Part shown: positions 1 to 8,485 of the stretch, in pieces
Position numbering within the stretch: position 1 is the first letter of the stretch
Layout of the letters: each line of letters begins with the position of its first letter
From: Prorocentrum cordatum
Taxonomy: Eukaryota > Sar > Dinophyceae > Prorocentrales > Prorocentraceae
Length of the DNA: 64,000 bases
Direction: 5' to 3'
Assembly (NCBI GenBank): GCA_963575745.1
Contig: CAUYUJ010016890.1
Location: 1 to 64,000 of the forward strand
Notes under the pieces: model-generated
The model's input: the letters and a program-made list of their open reading frames with translations, nothing else
Database searches by the model: none
Told to the model about the DNA's origin: nothing
Position numbers and translations under genes: made by a program

Positions 1-660
1 GCCCTTGAGGCTCCCAAGACGCCTCAAGAAGCAGGAGCCCCCCAAAGAGGGTCCCGAGAGGCAAAAATCATGAACTTCCCTTCGGTGCTTCAAAGATTTT
101 AGCGTTCCCGCCCCTTCGGGCTTCCGACGCTGCAAGACGGGGCCCAAGAGGCCTGCAACATCGCCGCAAGACGGCCACACAATTCGCTGTGTCGTTTTCG
201 TTCGATACATTCGCACATCTGAAATCCACGCTTTCCTACAATTGGTTTGGCCACGGACCAATTCCACCTACAATGCCGAAATCTACCACGCCGTTACATA
301 GAACACCGTTGGCCCATCTGCGGCTATATCATCGTTCACCTTGGACATCGTCAGCTCAACAGTCATCCTCGCGATCGGCGAGGGCCGGCATCGACCCTGA
401 CCAGCATCGGCGTCGACAAAATATCGCGACACCTTGGTCCCGCGACATCATGGTCATCTTCGTCCCTCAATTGCTGGCGAGAGAGCTCACCTCCCTCTTC
501 GTCCAACAAAGGCTGTTCTGCCACAGCTCCGCGTCGCAGCTCCGAGCCGGCCTCTCCGTGGCCGCTGGCGGCGCAGGGGCGGCGAAAAAACAGGCACGCG
601 CCGGCTGCTCGACGAGGGCGGGCGGGCAGCTGGCAGACCCTCCCATGAGGGGAACGTCAG
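1..660. other. No gene recognised
   Basis: GC-rich sequence. The open forward frame from 189 and the reverse frames have no recognisable motif and run on into repeat DNA. Reverse-strand translation gives short protein-like stretches broken by stops, which could be a decayed coding remnant. I could not assign it. Confidence 0.3.
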
Positions 661-840
661 TTGGGGGCGCGCAAACATGGATTAGCGATCCATGGATTTG
701 GCGCGCGGTCGCCAAATCCATGGATCTGGGGAGGTGCCCTCCCCAAAATGCGGGCGGGGCCGCCTCGCTCGGCGGCGGAAATCCGCGATCTCCCATGGAA
801 ATGGGACCCGTCGCTGATCCACGCCCCCTTGATCCATGCT
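661..840. repeat. Dispersed repeat family G, copy 1
   Basis: Nearly the same sequence recurs at 53,800-53,970, and a fragment near 63,455. It contains a perfect hairpin: 17-bp arms at 687-703 and 710-726 (GATCCATGGATTTGGCG and its complement) around a 6-nt loop. The second copy keeps the hairpin imperfectly. Confidence 0.75.
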
Positions 841-1373
841 TGCGATCGCCTGCGACAGGGGGGGGGGGGGCTGGCAAAGGGTGGGGTGGGGGGGGGGGGG
901 AGAACATCGAGTGGTATCGGCGATCCATCGCCGCCAGAGCGGCGACGGGCCCCGACAGCGAATCCGCACATTCCTGGGCGGGGTGGGCTGTCGGGCCCCT
1001 GCGGGCGATGCTCTGTGCGAGCGACGGGGGGCCGACGCGCTCCGTGCGGGACGATCCGGGCACCCTCGGAGGGCTCTCGGCGAGGCGAAGCCGCTGGACG
1101 GCATCCCGAGGCTGGAGAGCAGCCGAGAACCGACGAGATCGCCCGAAGACCTCGAACCTCCGGCCTGTCCCCCCCCCCATAGCCTTGCCCCCGATCCCAG
1201 GCCCAAGCACGGGCTGCGCCCACGCGAGCGAAAATGCTGGCAAGCCTCATGCCCGAACCGCACGGCGCCGCCGAACTCGAGGGGGGGCCAGCCGAGACGA
1301 CGGCGGCCCTGCCGCCGACCCCGTCCCCATCTTGTAGAGGAAGGGGAAAAAAAAACATAACCATGAACCATGA
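841..1373. other. Unassigned GC-rich sequence, partly repeated
   Basis: The part from about 917 (a GGCGAATCCGCAC-like core followed by TCCTGGGCGGG) resembles 56,630-56,720 and, more weakly, 12,590-12,665, so it is a dispersed repeat (family H). No coding motif was recognised. Confidence 0.4.
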
Positions 1374-1708
1374 ACTCCTCCTCCTCCTCCTCCTCCTCCT
1401 CCTCCTCCTCCTCCTCCACCTCCTCCTCCTCCCCTCATCCTCTCCCCCTGCCTCCCCCTCCTCCCCCCTCCTCCTCTCCCTCCTCCCCTCCCTCCTCCTC
1501 CTCCTCCTCCTCCTCCTCCCTGCCTCCTCCTCCTCCTCCTCACTCTTCCTCATCCTCGCCTCCGCCTCCGCCTCCGCCCCTCCTCCGCCTCCTCCGCTCC
1601 GCCTCGCCTCCGCCTCCGCCACCTCCTCCCTCTCCCCTTCCTCCTCCTCCTCCTCCTCCTCCTCCTCCTCCTCCTCCTCCTCCTCCTCCTCCTCCTCCCC
1701 CTCCCCTT
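1374..1708. repeat. (TCC)n polypyrimidine tract
   Basis: Nearly pure CTC/TCC triplets with minor interruptions. The poly-Ser, poly-Leu, poly-Pro and poly-Glu frames here are artefacts. Confidence 0.95.
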
Positions 1709-1734
1709 CGGTGGCAACCCACGGGAGCCTCCCC

Positions 1735-1942
1735 GAAAACTGCAAAAGCAAAGTAACGTTTGGAGCTCCGCGCATACTTCTTGGATCGGCGCTGGACCCG
1801 CCCCCGCCCCTCTACGGCGCGCGGAGCGCGCGCCAGGGGCGGCGCCGGAGGCGCCGCCAGGGGGGCCAAGCGCCGATCCAAGAAATCCGCGCAGAACCCC
1901 GAAAGTTTATGTTTATGCCTTTTTTCTCCTTCGATCTTGGCC
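1735..1942. mobile_element. TIR element, family A, copy 1
   Basis: Inverted-repeat element: a left arm with GGAGCTCCGCGC...CTTCTTGGATCGGCGC and a right arm with GCGCCGATCCAAGAAATCCGCG, followed by AAGTTTATGTTTATGCC. Related copies lie at 2703-3075, 7640-7918, 10,180-10,365, 12,808-12,935, 39,866-39,980, 59,500-59,665 and, weakly, 63,165-63,320. This copy begins about 17 bp beyond the parvulin stop codon, so it lies in or next to the 3' UTR. Confidence 0.75.
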
Positions 1943-1958
1943 GCCCTCGACGATAGAC

Positions 1959-2138
1959 TCAGCCGGAGCGCTCCTCGACCCAGATGATGTGATAGCCAAA
2001 CTGCGTCTGGACTGGGCCGATGGGCACGGCTAGGGGCTGGCCCACGTCGAAGCAGACAGCGTCGAACTCGGGCACCATCTGCCCCGGCTCGAAACTGCCG
2101 AGGTCGCCCCACTTGGCCCCCGACGGGCACGTCGAGTG
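1959..2138 (-). CDS. Parvulin-type peptidyl-prolyl isomerase, last exon
   Basis: Encodes the C-terminal 59 residues and stop of a PpiC/parvulin rotamase, which catalyses cis-trans isomerisation of Xaa-Pro bonds. Visible motifs are HSTCPSGAKWGDLG, GQMVPEFDAVCF, then PVQTQFGYHIIWVEERSG and TGA. These match the family signatures (H-S-x-C-P-S-G-x-x-G-G-D-L-G, G-Q-M-V, F-G-Y-H-I-I) at the expected spacing; one of the two glycines before DLG is W here. The bacterial PpiC-like subfamily fits better than Pin1, because there is no WW domain. With the two upstream exons the protein would be about 150 residues, mostly leader plus one parvulin domain. The acceptor is probably the AG just before CAC at 2138. 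The frame is confident; the exact 5' boundary is not. Confidence 0.85.
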   Translation of the reverse strand, partial: HSTCPSGAKWGDLGSFEPGQMVPEFDAVCFDVGQPLAVPIGPVQTQFGYHIIWVEERSG

Positions 2139-2330
2139 CTCGTCGGCGGTTCAAAAATGGGGCCCTGGGGTTTTCGTCGATTTCGGCCCTCGGGGACGAT
2201 TTCCGGGCCCGGGGGCCATCAAAAATGGATCTGGGGCGAAAAGCCACCCCAGGGGAAGCGGTCGGGGCTTCTGGGGCCAGGGATTGAAAAGTCAGACCGA
2301 CGGATGTCTGGAAAGAGGCCATGAGGGATG
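2139..2330. repeat. Dispersed element family F, copy 1, in parvulin intron 2
   Basis: About 150-bp GC-rich element with GGGGCCCTGGGG...ATTTCGGCCCTCGGGG and AAAAATGGATCTGGGG blocks. It recurs at about 6645-6805, 9915-10,060, 15,235-15,380, 40,665-40,810, 41,380-41,515 and 42,305-42,455, in both orientations. Here it fills the acceptor side of the intron up to the last parvulin exon. Confidence 0.65.
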
Positions 2331-2373
2331 GGGCTCCAAGGAAGAGCGGCCTAAAACAGTGACGGTTCAGCTT

Positions 2374-2544
2374 TCGAGTAGGAGATCGACTACAGAATTG
2401 ATTTATCCCAAGGTTGCATTTTCGCCGAATCTGCGAAAATCCGAAGAATGGATATCGAGTCTACGAATGCTACATACGTTCCGCAGATCCGACGGGGAAA
2501 TCAATTCTGAGGTGAATCAATTCTGCAGTCGATCTCCTACTCGG
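2374..2544. mobile_element. TIR element, family Q, copy 1, in parvulin intron 2
   Basis: 171-bp element with about 33-bp TIRs: TCGAGTAGGAGATCGACTAC on the left, and on the right the complement of CCGAGTAGGAGATCGACTGC. It is flanked by a 5-bp direct repeat AGCTT (2369-2373, 2545-2549). A second, outer inverted repeat (TGAGGGATGGGGC type, near 2320-2335 and 2570-2588) suggests nested insertion. Its length equals that of family C. Confidence 0.8.
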
Positions 2545-2612
2545 AGCTTGGGACCCCTCTCCCGTTCTCGGGGCCCCATCCCTCAGCAGGAGCCCATCTT
2601 GAAGCCGCCAAG

Positions 2613-2702
2613 CTTGGAGGCCAACGCGCCGAACTCCCTGTAGGACGGCGCGCTGCCCAGCTGGTTGAGGAGCTCCCGGGCCTCGGACTCCGTCTTCACC
2701 AG
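2613..2702 (-). CDS. Parvulin-type peptidyl-prolyl isomerase, middle exon
   Basis: Encodes LVKTESEARELLNQLG followed by SAPSYREFGALASK, the strand-helix start of a parvulin domain (family pattern H-I-L-V-K-x-E-x-x-A-x-x-L-L-x-Q, then F-x-x-L-A). Joined after the SHI of the upstream exon and before HSTCPSG of the next, it gives PpiC spacing with no gap. The frame stays open to 2587, so the exon could be up to 26 nt longer. The donor is not an obvious GT, GC or GA, and the boundary is inferred from homology. Confidence 0.75.
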
Positions 2703-3075
2703 GACGCGTGGAGGAGCAAGCAGCGGCACCAGCACGAGCTTCCGGAGCTCCGCGCGGACTTCTCGGATCGGCGCCGGGCCCCCGTGGATGGCGCGCGGAG
2801 CGTGCCGGGGGGCGGTGCCAGAGGCGCCGCCAGGGGGGCCGGGCGCCGATCCAAGAAACCCACGCGGAACTACACCCTGCGAAATGCTTAAGAAATCATG
2901 GGTTAAGAAATTCATAGTCTCAGAACTTGAATAAAAACCCAACATTTCCACTAAAATCGTAAGATTTACATTGAGACGTTAAGAATAATCGAGACTATGG
3001 CCGAAAACTTGAGTTTTCTTAAGCATCGCCTAAGGTGTACGAACAGATGTGTTCATGCAACTTTTGCATCCTCGA
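2703..3075. mobile_element. TIR element, family A, copy 2, forming parvulin intron 1
   Basis: Read on the minus strand, the element starts just after the SHI codons (about 3075) and ends just before the LVKTE codons (about 2704). Its arms (GTTTCTTGGATCGGCGCC and its counterpart GGCGCCGATCCGAGAAGTCC) match other A copies. The right arm is split by the nested P element at 2871-3040. Thus the whole intron appears to be the element. The exact splice dinucleotides could not be fixed. Confidence 0.65.
2871..3040. mobile_element. TIR element, family P, copy 1, nested in family A
   Basis: 170 bp with about 25-bp TIRs: TACACCCTGCGAAATGCTTA at one end and TACACCTTAGGCGATGCTTA as the complement of the other, both followed by AGAAA. 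AT-rich centre. Copies at 55,333-55,502 and 56,451-56,619. GAAC flanks both ends (2867-2870, 3041-3044) and may be a 4-bp TSD; the other copies do not show one. Confidence 0.85.
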
Positions 3076-3258
3076 GATGTGGCTGGCCCGCGCGCTTGGG
3101 CCCGGCGGCCCAAAGCTGAAGAACGCCGCTCCGCGCGCCCGGCTGGTCGCTCCGGCAGAATCACCACAGCGCCATCCCAGTAGCGTGCACAGGGCAAGCA
3201 GCACCCCCACGGAACGTCTGCGGCGAGCTCCCGCAGCGCCGTCGGTGGCGAGCGCCAT
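3076..3258 (-). CDS. Parvulin-type isomerase, first coding exon (signal/transit leader)
   Basis: ATG at 3258 lies 79 nt downstream of the SL. Residues 1-15 are basic (GARRRR), residues 16-30 hydrophobic (SVGVLLALCTLLGW), followed by CGDSAGATSRARGAAFFSF and ending PSARASHI. This is a signal peptide followed by a basic, Ser/Ala-rich stretch with an aromatic pair, as in bipartite leaders of dinoflagellate plastid proteins. SHI joins the LVKTE of the next exon to rebuild the parvulin start. Read without splicing, the frame enters the P element and stops at 3019. Plastid location is inference; secretion is the alternative. Membership in the parvulin gene rests on order, strand and this perfect join. 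Confidence 0.6.
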
Positions 3259-3337
3259 CGTGCACCGCTGCCGCCCTCCTCTTGGAAGGCGAACGAGCGG
3301 AGAGACTTGCTGCTAGCGCGCTTCTGGGCCAAGATGG

Positions 3338-3359
3338 CTTGAGCCAAAATGGCTACGGT
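3338..3359 (-). other. Spliced-leader sequence fixed in the genome
   Basis: Exact match to the 22-nt dinoflagellate SL on the minus strand (contains CCGTAGCCATTTTGGCTC). It is not an SL RNA gene, because no GT donor follows the terminal AAG. Instead CCATCTTGGCCCAGAAG follows at 3337-3321, which resembles a second, truncated SL. A full SL followed by a relict SL at the 5' end of a coding region is the known signature of a trans-spliced mRNA reinserted into the genome. Confidence 0.9.
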
Positions 3360-3396
3360 AACAAGAGCGGTGGGGGAGGGGGTGGAGGAAGGGAGG

Positions 3397-3501
3397 GAGG
3401 CAAGAGAGAGAGAGGATTGAGAGAGAGAGAGACACACACACACATCTAAATAAATAAACTGAACTGTTGATATAAAGAAAAGCGTTTGAGCGAAACAACA
3501 A

Positions 3502-3532
<31 letters not shown>

Positions 3533-3669
3533 CAACAAAAAATAGGGAAACATAGCATCGAGAGAGAGTGTGAGAAAGAGAGCAGAAGAGAGAGAGAGAG
3601 GGAAAACAAATAAAAGAGATAGAGAGGGGGAGAGAGTGAGAGAGAGAGATAAACAAAAATACAAAAAAA

Positions 3670-3749
<80 letters not shown>

Positions 3750-3830
3750 GAGAGCGAGACAGAGGGAAGGGAGAGAGGGAGAGAGGGAAAGAGATAGAGA
3801 GAGGGCGCGCTAAGTGCGCACGCGCCTCAT
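3397..3830. repeat. (GA)n-rich tract and 78-bp poly(A)
   Basis: GAGAGA-rich DNA surrounds an uninterrupted run of 78 A at 3671-3748, framed by ACAAAAAAAC on the left and CG on the right. The run at 8701-8778 has the same length and frame. Confidence 0.95.
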
Positions 3831-3870
3831 CTGACATCCGATCCCTCCCTCCAATCCCTTCCCATGGCGT
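3805..3870. repeat. Dispersed repeat family N, copy 1
   Basis: TCTGACATCC...CCCTCCCTCC...CCATGGCG block after a GTGCGCxCGC motif. Copies at 18,590-18,672 and 42,745-42,835. Confidence 0.65.
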
Positions 3871-4496
3871 TGAGATGTTTTCCAAACCTTCCCCGAAGAC
3901 AGAGAAAAAAAAACTCAGAAGGCGCGAGGGCTTCTGAGGAGTCCCCCGCCGCCTTCTGAGAGGGCCTCCGCCTTCTCCTCTCCCCCCCCTCGCTCGCCGC
4001 TGAGAGGCCCCCCCTCCTGCTGATCTCTCCCTCTCTCTCTCTCTCTCGTCACAAGAGTCTTGTGCTCCGTCCTTCTCCCTCCCCCCCTCGCCTCGCCCCA
4101 TCCTCCCCCCCTCCCCCCCCCGACGGGAGCGAGAGGAGGAGCCCGGGGGGGGGGGAGAGGCCCGGAGGAGCCCGGGGGGGGGGAGGAGGAGCCCCCCGAC
4201 GGGCGCGAGAGAGGAGCAGCCCCGGGGGGGGGGGGCGGAGAGGCCCGGGGAGCTCCGACGCCGCCCCCCTCGCCGAGGCCGCGGCGCGGGCCCCCCGAGG
4301 CCGGGGCCTCCGCGGCAGCGCAGGAGGCCGGGCCCGCGGCAGGGCAGGCGGAGGCCGGGCCCGCGGCAGGGCAGGCGGAGGCCGGGTCCACGTCCTCCTC
4401 CTCCTCCTCCTCTCTCCTCCTCCTCCTCTCCTCCTCCTCCTCCCCTCCCCTCCCTCCCTCCCTCCCTCCCTCCCTCCCTCCCTCCCTCCCAGGCCC
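3871..4496. other. GC-rich low-complexity DNA, no gene seen
   Basis: Runs of C and G, CTCC triplets near 4391-4445 and (CCCT)n at 4440-4490. A 29-bp direct repeat (GCAGGGCAGGCGGAGGCCGG type) occurs near 4320-4385. Translated open frames are compositional. Confidence 0.6.
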
Positions 4497-4735
4497 GAGA
4501 TCGGCTGCCAGACGCTGGCCGAGTCGACTCGACGTCGGGGGCGGAGTCAGGAGGGCACACGAGGCGCTGAATCGGCGCTGCCTCCTCGACGCCAAAGCGG
4601 CGCCACCTAGTCGACTACAAGACGCTGGCCGAGTCGACTCGACGTTTGGGGCGGAGTCAGGACGGCACACGAGGCTCCCAAGAGTTGCCACCGAGCACGT
4701 CCGGACCGAGCATGCACAGTGGAGGCCAGTCCGCA
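4497..4735. repeat. Repeat family K with CGACGCT sub-repeats
   Basis: Two partial units carrying CCAGACGCTGGCCGAGTCGA and GACGT..GGGGCGGAGTCAGGA. The unit ends GGCTCCCAAGAGTTGCCACC, the inverted counterpart of the family start GGTGGCAACTCxTGGGAGCC (5016). Related copies at 5016-5250, 7915-8086, 37,485-37,700, 38,020-38,090 and 56,258-56,382. Confidence 0.65.
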
Positions 4736-4736
4736 A

Positions 4737-4894
4737 GAAGCCTTCCACAAGAAACCCAACCCTGAGACCCCAGCAGAGCGTCCGTCGTTCTCTGGTGTGG
4801 GGACGTCACGCCTTCCATCGCGAAACCACCGAAACCCGAGAAACCCAGAGCACCCTGGAGGCAGCCGGGGTGTTCTTGGCATGGGCCTCAACTG
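4737..4894. mobile_element. Mariner-like TIR element, family D, copy 1
   Basis: 158 bp from CAGTGGAGGCC to GGCCTCAACTG, followed by TA. The CAGT...ACTG termini are typical of Tc1/mariner-type TIRs. It encodes nothing. Copies at 5265-5438 and about 62,895-63,160. Confidence 0.7.
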
Positions 4895-5015
4895 TATACG
4901 CCCCCCCCGGAAGCGCACAAGGGTGGGGGGGGGCGCAGGGGGGGAGGGGGGAAGGCTTCTCAGAAGCCCTCCCCCCTCCCCCTAACCCCCATCCCATCTG
5001 CGCGTGGCCGATATG

Positions 5016-5250
5016 CGGTGGCAACTCATGGGAGCCTCCCATCTCTTGCTGGCTGTTGCGAATCGACGCTCTTCGACGCTGATCGACGCCAATCGACGCT
5101 AAATCGAAGCTGATCAACGCCAGTCGACGCTCATCGACGCTAAATCGGCGCTACCTAATCGACTACAAGACGATAGCCGAGTCCACTCGACGTTGAGGAC
5201 GGAATTAGGAAGGCACACAAGGCTCCCAAGATTTGCCATCGAACTCGTCC
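5016..5250. repeat. Repeat family K, fuller copy
   Basis: Starts GGTGGCAACTCATGGGAGCC and ends GGCTCCCAAGATTTGCCATC, an imperfect terminal inverted repeat. The centre is an array of (A/T)CGACGCT(G/A)AT-like units at 5059-5150. Followed at once by a family D element, as at 4497-4894. Confidence 0.7.
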
Positions 5251-5264
5251 GAACCGAGCATATA

Positions 5265-5438
5265 CAGTGGAGGCCAGTCCACAAGAAACTTTCAACAAGA
5301 AGCCCAACCCTGAGACCCCAGGGCGTCCTTTGATGTTTGGTGGGAGCGTTACGCTCTCCATGGCAAAACTACCGAAACCCAAGAAACCCAGGGCCCCCTG
5401 GAGGCAAGCAAGATGTTTCTTGGCATGGGCCCCCACTG
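5265..5438. mobile_element. Mariner-like TIR element, family D, copy 2
   Basis: 174 bp, CAGTGGAGGCCAGTCC...GGGCCCCCACTG, directly flanked by TA on both sides (5263-5264 and 5439-5440). This is the expected TA duplication for a Tc1/mariner-type insertion. Non-autonomous. Confidence 0.75.
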
Positions 5439-5459
5439 TATGGCCCCCACACACAAACA

Positions 5460-5482
5460 TGCATATATATATATATATATAC
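5460..5482. repeat. (AT)n microsatellite
   Basis: Alternating TA after the family D element. Confidence 0.9.
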
Positions 5483-5689
5483 ACACAAGACTGCAGTGGC
5501 GCTTCGCGCCATGCACCTTGATCCTTGAAGTTTGGTACGCAGGCGGAATAGCAGGAAGGTCAAGCCGACAATTCAGCGATAACTCCTGGTTGCCTTTTCC
5601 GGGAACGCCGCTATAATAATGTCATTAGTTGTCCTTCCTCCATGCTTCGGTTTCATTATTTTCGCCATACCCTGCGCATTCTTCCCATC

Positions 5690-6310
5690 CTCCTCAGCTC
5701 TTTGTTGCGGAGACTCCTCCTTGGAGAGCCTCTTAAGGCCTTCTGAAGACCTCCTGGGCGTATTCTGGAGGCCTCTGGGGGCTTCCTCGGGCCACCCTGC
5801 CTCCAACCGCGGTCTCCCTGAACGACCGAATCACGATTTGGAATTCTTCGGAGGGTGTCTTTGGGCCATCTTGGACCCGTGTTGTGCTGTTTTGGGGCTC
5901 TCTTGGACTGCCTGGAAGCCCTTTTGGATGGTTGTGGGGCGATTTGGGAGCCTCCCAGGCGGCTTCGGACGCCCAGAGGACCGCCGTCTTGGAGCGTCGG
6001 GAAGCCGAAAAGAGGAGAACCCCAAAATTCACCAAAAACCCATAGAAAGTCAATGATGATTGCCTCGGGGGGCCTTCTTGGGAGTGCTCTTGGAGACCTC
6101 TTTGGGGCCGTTCTGGAGGCCTCTTGGGCCATCTTGAGGTCACGTCGGTCACTCTCGGAGCGCTCTTGTGCTGTCTCGGAGGTCTCTGGGACGTCTCCGA
6201 TGACCCCCCTGATCGCCCTAGGTGAGCTGGGAAGGCTTGGCAAAACGCCCTGCGAGGCCCGGTGGCCGCTTCAAGGCCCGTCTGGAGGGTCCCAAAGCCC
6301 CAAATCCCGG
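5690..6310. repeat. Degenerate minisatellite family R
   Basis: Repeats of a GGCCTCTTGGG(G/C)-type 11-13 bp motif with spacer variation. Similar DNA at 22,140-22,410 and, reversed, at 36,640-36,800. Protein-like frames with repeated APKRPP/LGGLLG units are artefacts. The flank 5500-5690 encodes a short reverse-strand frame with no known motif. Confidence 0.65.
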
Positions 6311-6381
6311 GAATCCGGTTTTGGGGGGGGGGTGACGGGTTTTCCCCCCGCCCAGGCTTATAAAAATATAGGACGAGGAAT

Positions 6382-6430
6382 ATGTATGTGTATATATATA
6401 TATGTGTGTATGTATGTATGTATGTATGTA

Positions 6431-6481
<51 letters not shown>

Positions 6482-6625
6482 ATGTATGTATGTATGTATG
6501 TATGCATGCATGCATGCATGTATGTATGTATGTATGTATGTATGGATGGATGGATGGATGTATGTATGTATGTATATACCTATGTATATACAGATATGTC
6601 TAGATATATGTATATCTACACATAA
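6382..6625. repeat. Compound tetranucleotide microsatellite
   Basis: Ordered blocks of (TGTA)n, (GTCT)n, (TGTA)n, (TGCA)n, (TGTA)n and (GGAT)n, then TATG/TATA. All arise by single-base change of one TGTA-type unit. Confidence 0.95.
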
Positions 6626-6644
6626 ATGTACATACCCGAACATG

Positions 6645-6805
6645 CGACACCCAGATTTTTTCAGGACGGCGTCCCCAGAAGTCCCGACCCTTTCCCCGGG
6701 ACCGGCTTGTCGTCCTGCATCGTTTTGCGACGGTCCCGAAGCCCGGCGAGGGCCTCCTGGGGCCGAGAAGAGCGAAAAACCTCCCGTCCCGACTTTTTGT
6801 TGTTA
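6645..6805. repeat. Dispersed element family F, copy 2
   Basis: ATTTTTTCAGGACG...GTCCCCAGAAGTCCCGACCC ... GGCGAGGGCC ... CCGAGAAGAGCGAAAA, same order as other F copies. Confidence 0.7.
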
Positions 6806-7412
6806 CGACGCGACCCTGCCTGGGTGCTCGCACGGCGCAGCACACCGCCACCGAGGCGGGCCGCATGGCCAGATCTCGCACCCGCCACCGAGCGCACCGG
6901 CAAGAGACTCCGCGGCGCGCGCGGGCGCCCCACGGGTGGGCCAGCGCGCACGCCGAGGGAAGGCGTCGGGTGCTGCCATCGGGGGCGGCCAGGAGGGGGG
7001 CGTCCACGAGGGGGGGGGTGCAAATCATGGCCAGCGGCACGTGCGCGGCCCAGCGGGGGGGGGGCCAGGGAAGGCAATGAAACAAGAAGAGGCGACACGA
7101 AGTCTGGGGAGACATCATGGCCCCCGCCATGATGTCGACCCCCCCCCCCCCCTAGTCATCGCCCCCCTCTTGGCCGCCCCCGATGCCAGAGGTGCCCCCA
7201 GGACTTCCAGGGAGGCCCCCTCGGCCTCCAGAGCACTCCTCACGAGGCCCAGGAGGCTCCAGGGGCTCCAAGAGTGGAGCGGAAAGCCAGGGGTACCATC
7301 GGGCCGGGGGCGCGGCAGCTCCCGAAGGTATGCTTGGGCGGTGCTGATTTTTGTTCCCCGGGACCGCCTTTTTTTCATCCTGGGTCGTTGCTGGACGGTC
7401 CCGAGTCTAGGA
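6806..7412. other. No gene recognised; contains a short shared block
   Basis: GC-rich. CAAATCATGGCC near 7021-7040 with neighbouring GGCACGTGCGC recurs at 52,680-52,715. A CATGGCCCCCGCCATG-like palindrome lies at about 7117-7133. No convincing exon. Confidence 0.4.
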
Positions 7413-7560
7413 TTAGATCGGGCATGTCCTCCGACAGGCGGATTTTGGAAGAAAATAATAATAGTCGAAAAAATCATATAAAAAAAATCGTCCCCAGACT
7501 ATTTTCGCTACTATCCTTGCACAGTTATTCCTCCTGTAGACACGCCCGACTTCCGAAAAC
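7413..7560. mobile_element. TIR element, family B, copy 1
   Basis: TCGGGCATGTCCTCCGACAG...CTCCTGTAGACACGCCCGACTT; AT-rich middle. Same TIR as the copies at 13,552, 14,231, 29,450, 36,439 and 52,340. No clear TSD here. Confidence 0.75.
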
Positions 7561-7639
7561 GGCCCAAAGCCGCCCGTCGAGCTTTGTTCACAGGGCGCAC
7601 CGAGCATGGGAAAGAGGATGAAAGGGGCGGGCGGCCCAG

Positions 7640-7918
7640 GAAACCCGCGCGAACCTCCAAAAGGCTGATGTTTCTGCACCTTGTCCTTCCTCGAGGGGCG
7701 CCAGTCGGAGCCTTCTGCAAGAAGAAAGCAAGACGACATGAACAGAAACTTTTGACGCTCCGCGCGGATTTGTTGGATCTGCGCCGAACCCCCTACCTGG
7801 TGCGCGGAGCGCGCCAGGGGTGGCACCGGAGGCGCCGCGGGGGGGGGCCAGCGCGGATCCAAGGAAACCGCGCGGAGCACCAAAAAATTATGTTTATGGC
7901 GTTTTGTTCTTCGATCTG
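7640..7918. mobile_element. TIR element family A, partial copy plus full copy
   Basis: A partial arm (CCGCGCGAACCTCCAAAAG...ATGTTTCTG) at about 7640-7700, then a full element at about 7735-7918 with arms ACGCTCCGCGCGGATTTGTT and CGCGGAGCACC...TTATGTTTATGG. Confidence 0.7.
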
Positions 7919-8086
7919 TCGGGAGCCTCCCATACCATCTTGTGAGCTCTTGCGACGCTGCTCCGACGCTAAGGCGACGCTACATCGACGCTAGTCGACG
8001 AGCGCGAATCCACGCCTTCTCATCGACTGCCAGACGCGAGCGCACGCCAGTGCACTCTGAAGACGGAATTGCGACAAGGGCTCCCA

Positions 8087-8119
8087 ACTTCGCGCTTCGC
8101 GCTGCGCGAAGCGCGAAGT
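8087..8119. repeat. Perfect 33-nt palindrome
   Basis: 16-bp arms (ACTTCGCGCTTCGCGC and complement) around one T. Further CGCGAAGCGCGAA runs at 8120-8215 repeat the arm. Preceded by a family K fragment (7915-8086). Confidence 0.9.
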
Positions 8120-8413
8120 GCGAATAACTTCGCGCTCTCGCGCCGCCTCCCAAGGGAGAAGAGGAGGACGAGGAGGAATCGGAGCCGAACCGCGAAGCGC
8201 GAAGCGCGAATAACTTCGCGCCCTCGAGGGCGCCCTTGTGCGAGGACAAACAGGACTCCCACGAGCTGCTGCCGGATGCACCTCGCCCTCCTTCGAGGGA
8301 AGCACAGCGGCTACGCTGCGCGCGGCCGCCGCGCGCGCCGCCGCCCTGGAGAGAAAGCGGGCACGCCGCCCGCGCCGCTGGAGGCCCGCCCCCCGGGGGG
8401 GCCGCGGGGCCGC

Positions 8414-8485
8414 CTCGCGCGCCTGGCTCGCCTCCTTCATCGCCTTCTCGTTCCTGGCGATCTTCGCCTGCGCCTCCTCGATCTC
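8414..8485 (-). CDS. Dinoflagellate coiled-coil protein, exon 5 of those seen
   Basis: 72 nt, 24 codons: EIEEAQAKIARNEKAMKEAS then QARE. The acceptor is CGCCAG before GAG at 8485; the donor after GAG at 8414 is GC. The exon is phase 0 at both ends. Heptad-like spacing of hydrophobic residues and charge-rich sequence show a coiled coil. It continues the TEDL of the exon at 10,371, as in the dinoflagellate family pattern T-E-D-I-x-x-A-x-x-E-I. The function of this abundant dinoflagellate-only family is unknown. The expected next exon (family motif F-Q-x-T-V-x-D-Q-R) was not found at lower coordinates; it may lie outside the window. Confidence 0.65.

Noticed and set aside
467-1775. Overlapping 170-380 codon frames on both strands near 0.2-1.8 kb
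   Set aside because: Arginine, glycine and proline-rich readings of GC-rich repeat DNA; no motif, and they cross repeat boundaries.
3671-3748. Poly(A) tail of the parvulin retrogene
   Set aside because: Wrong end and wrong strand: the gene is on the minus strand with its SL facing this tract.
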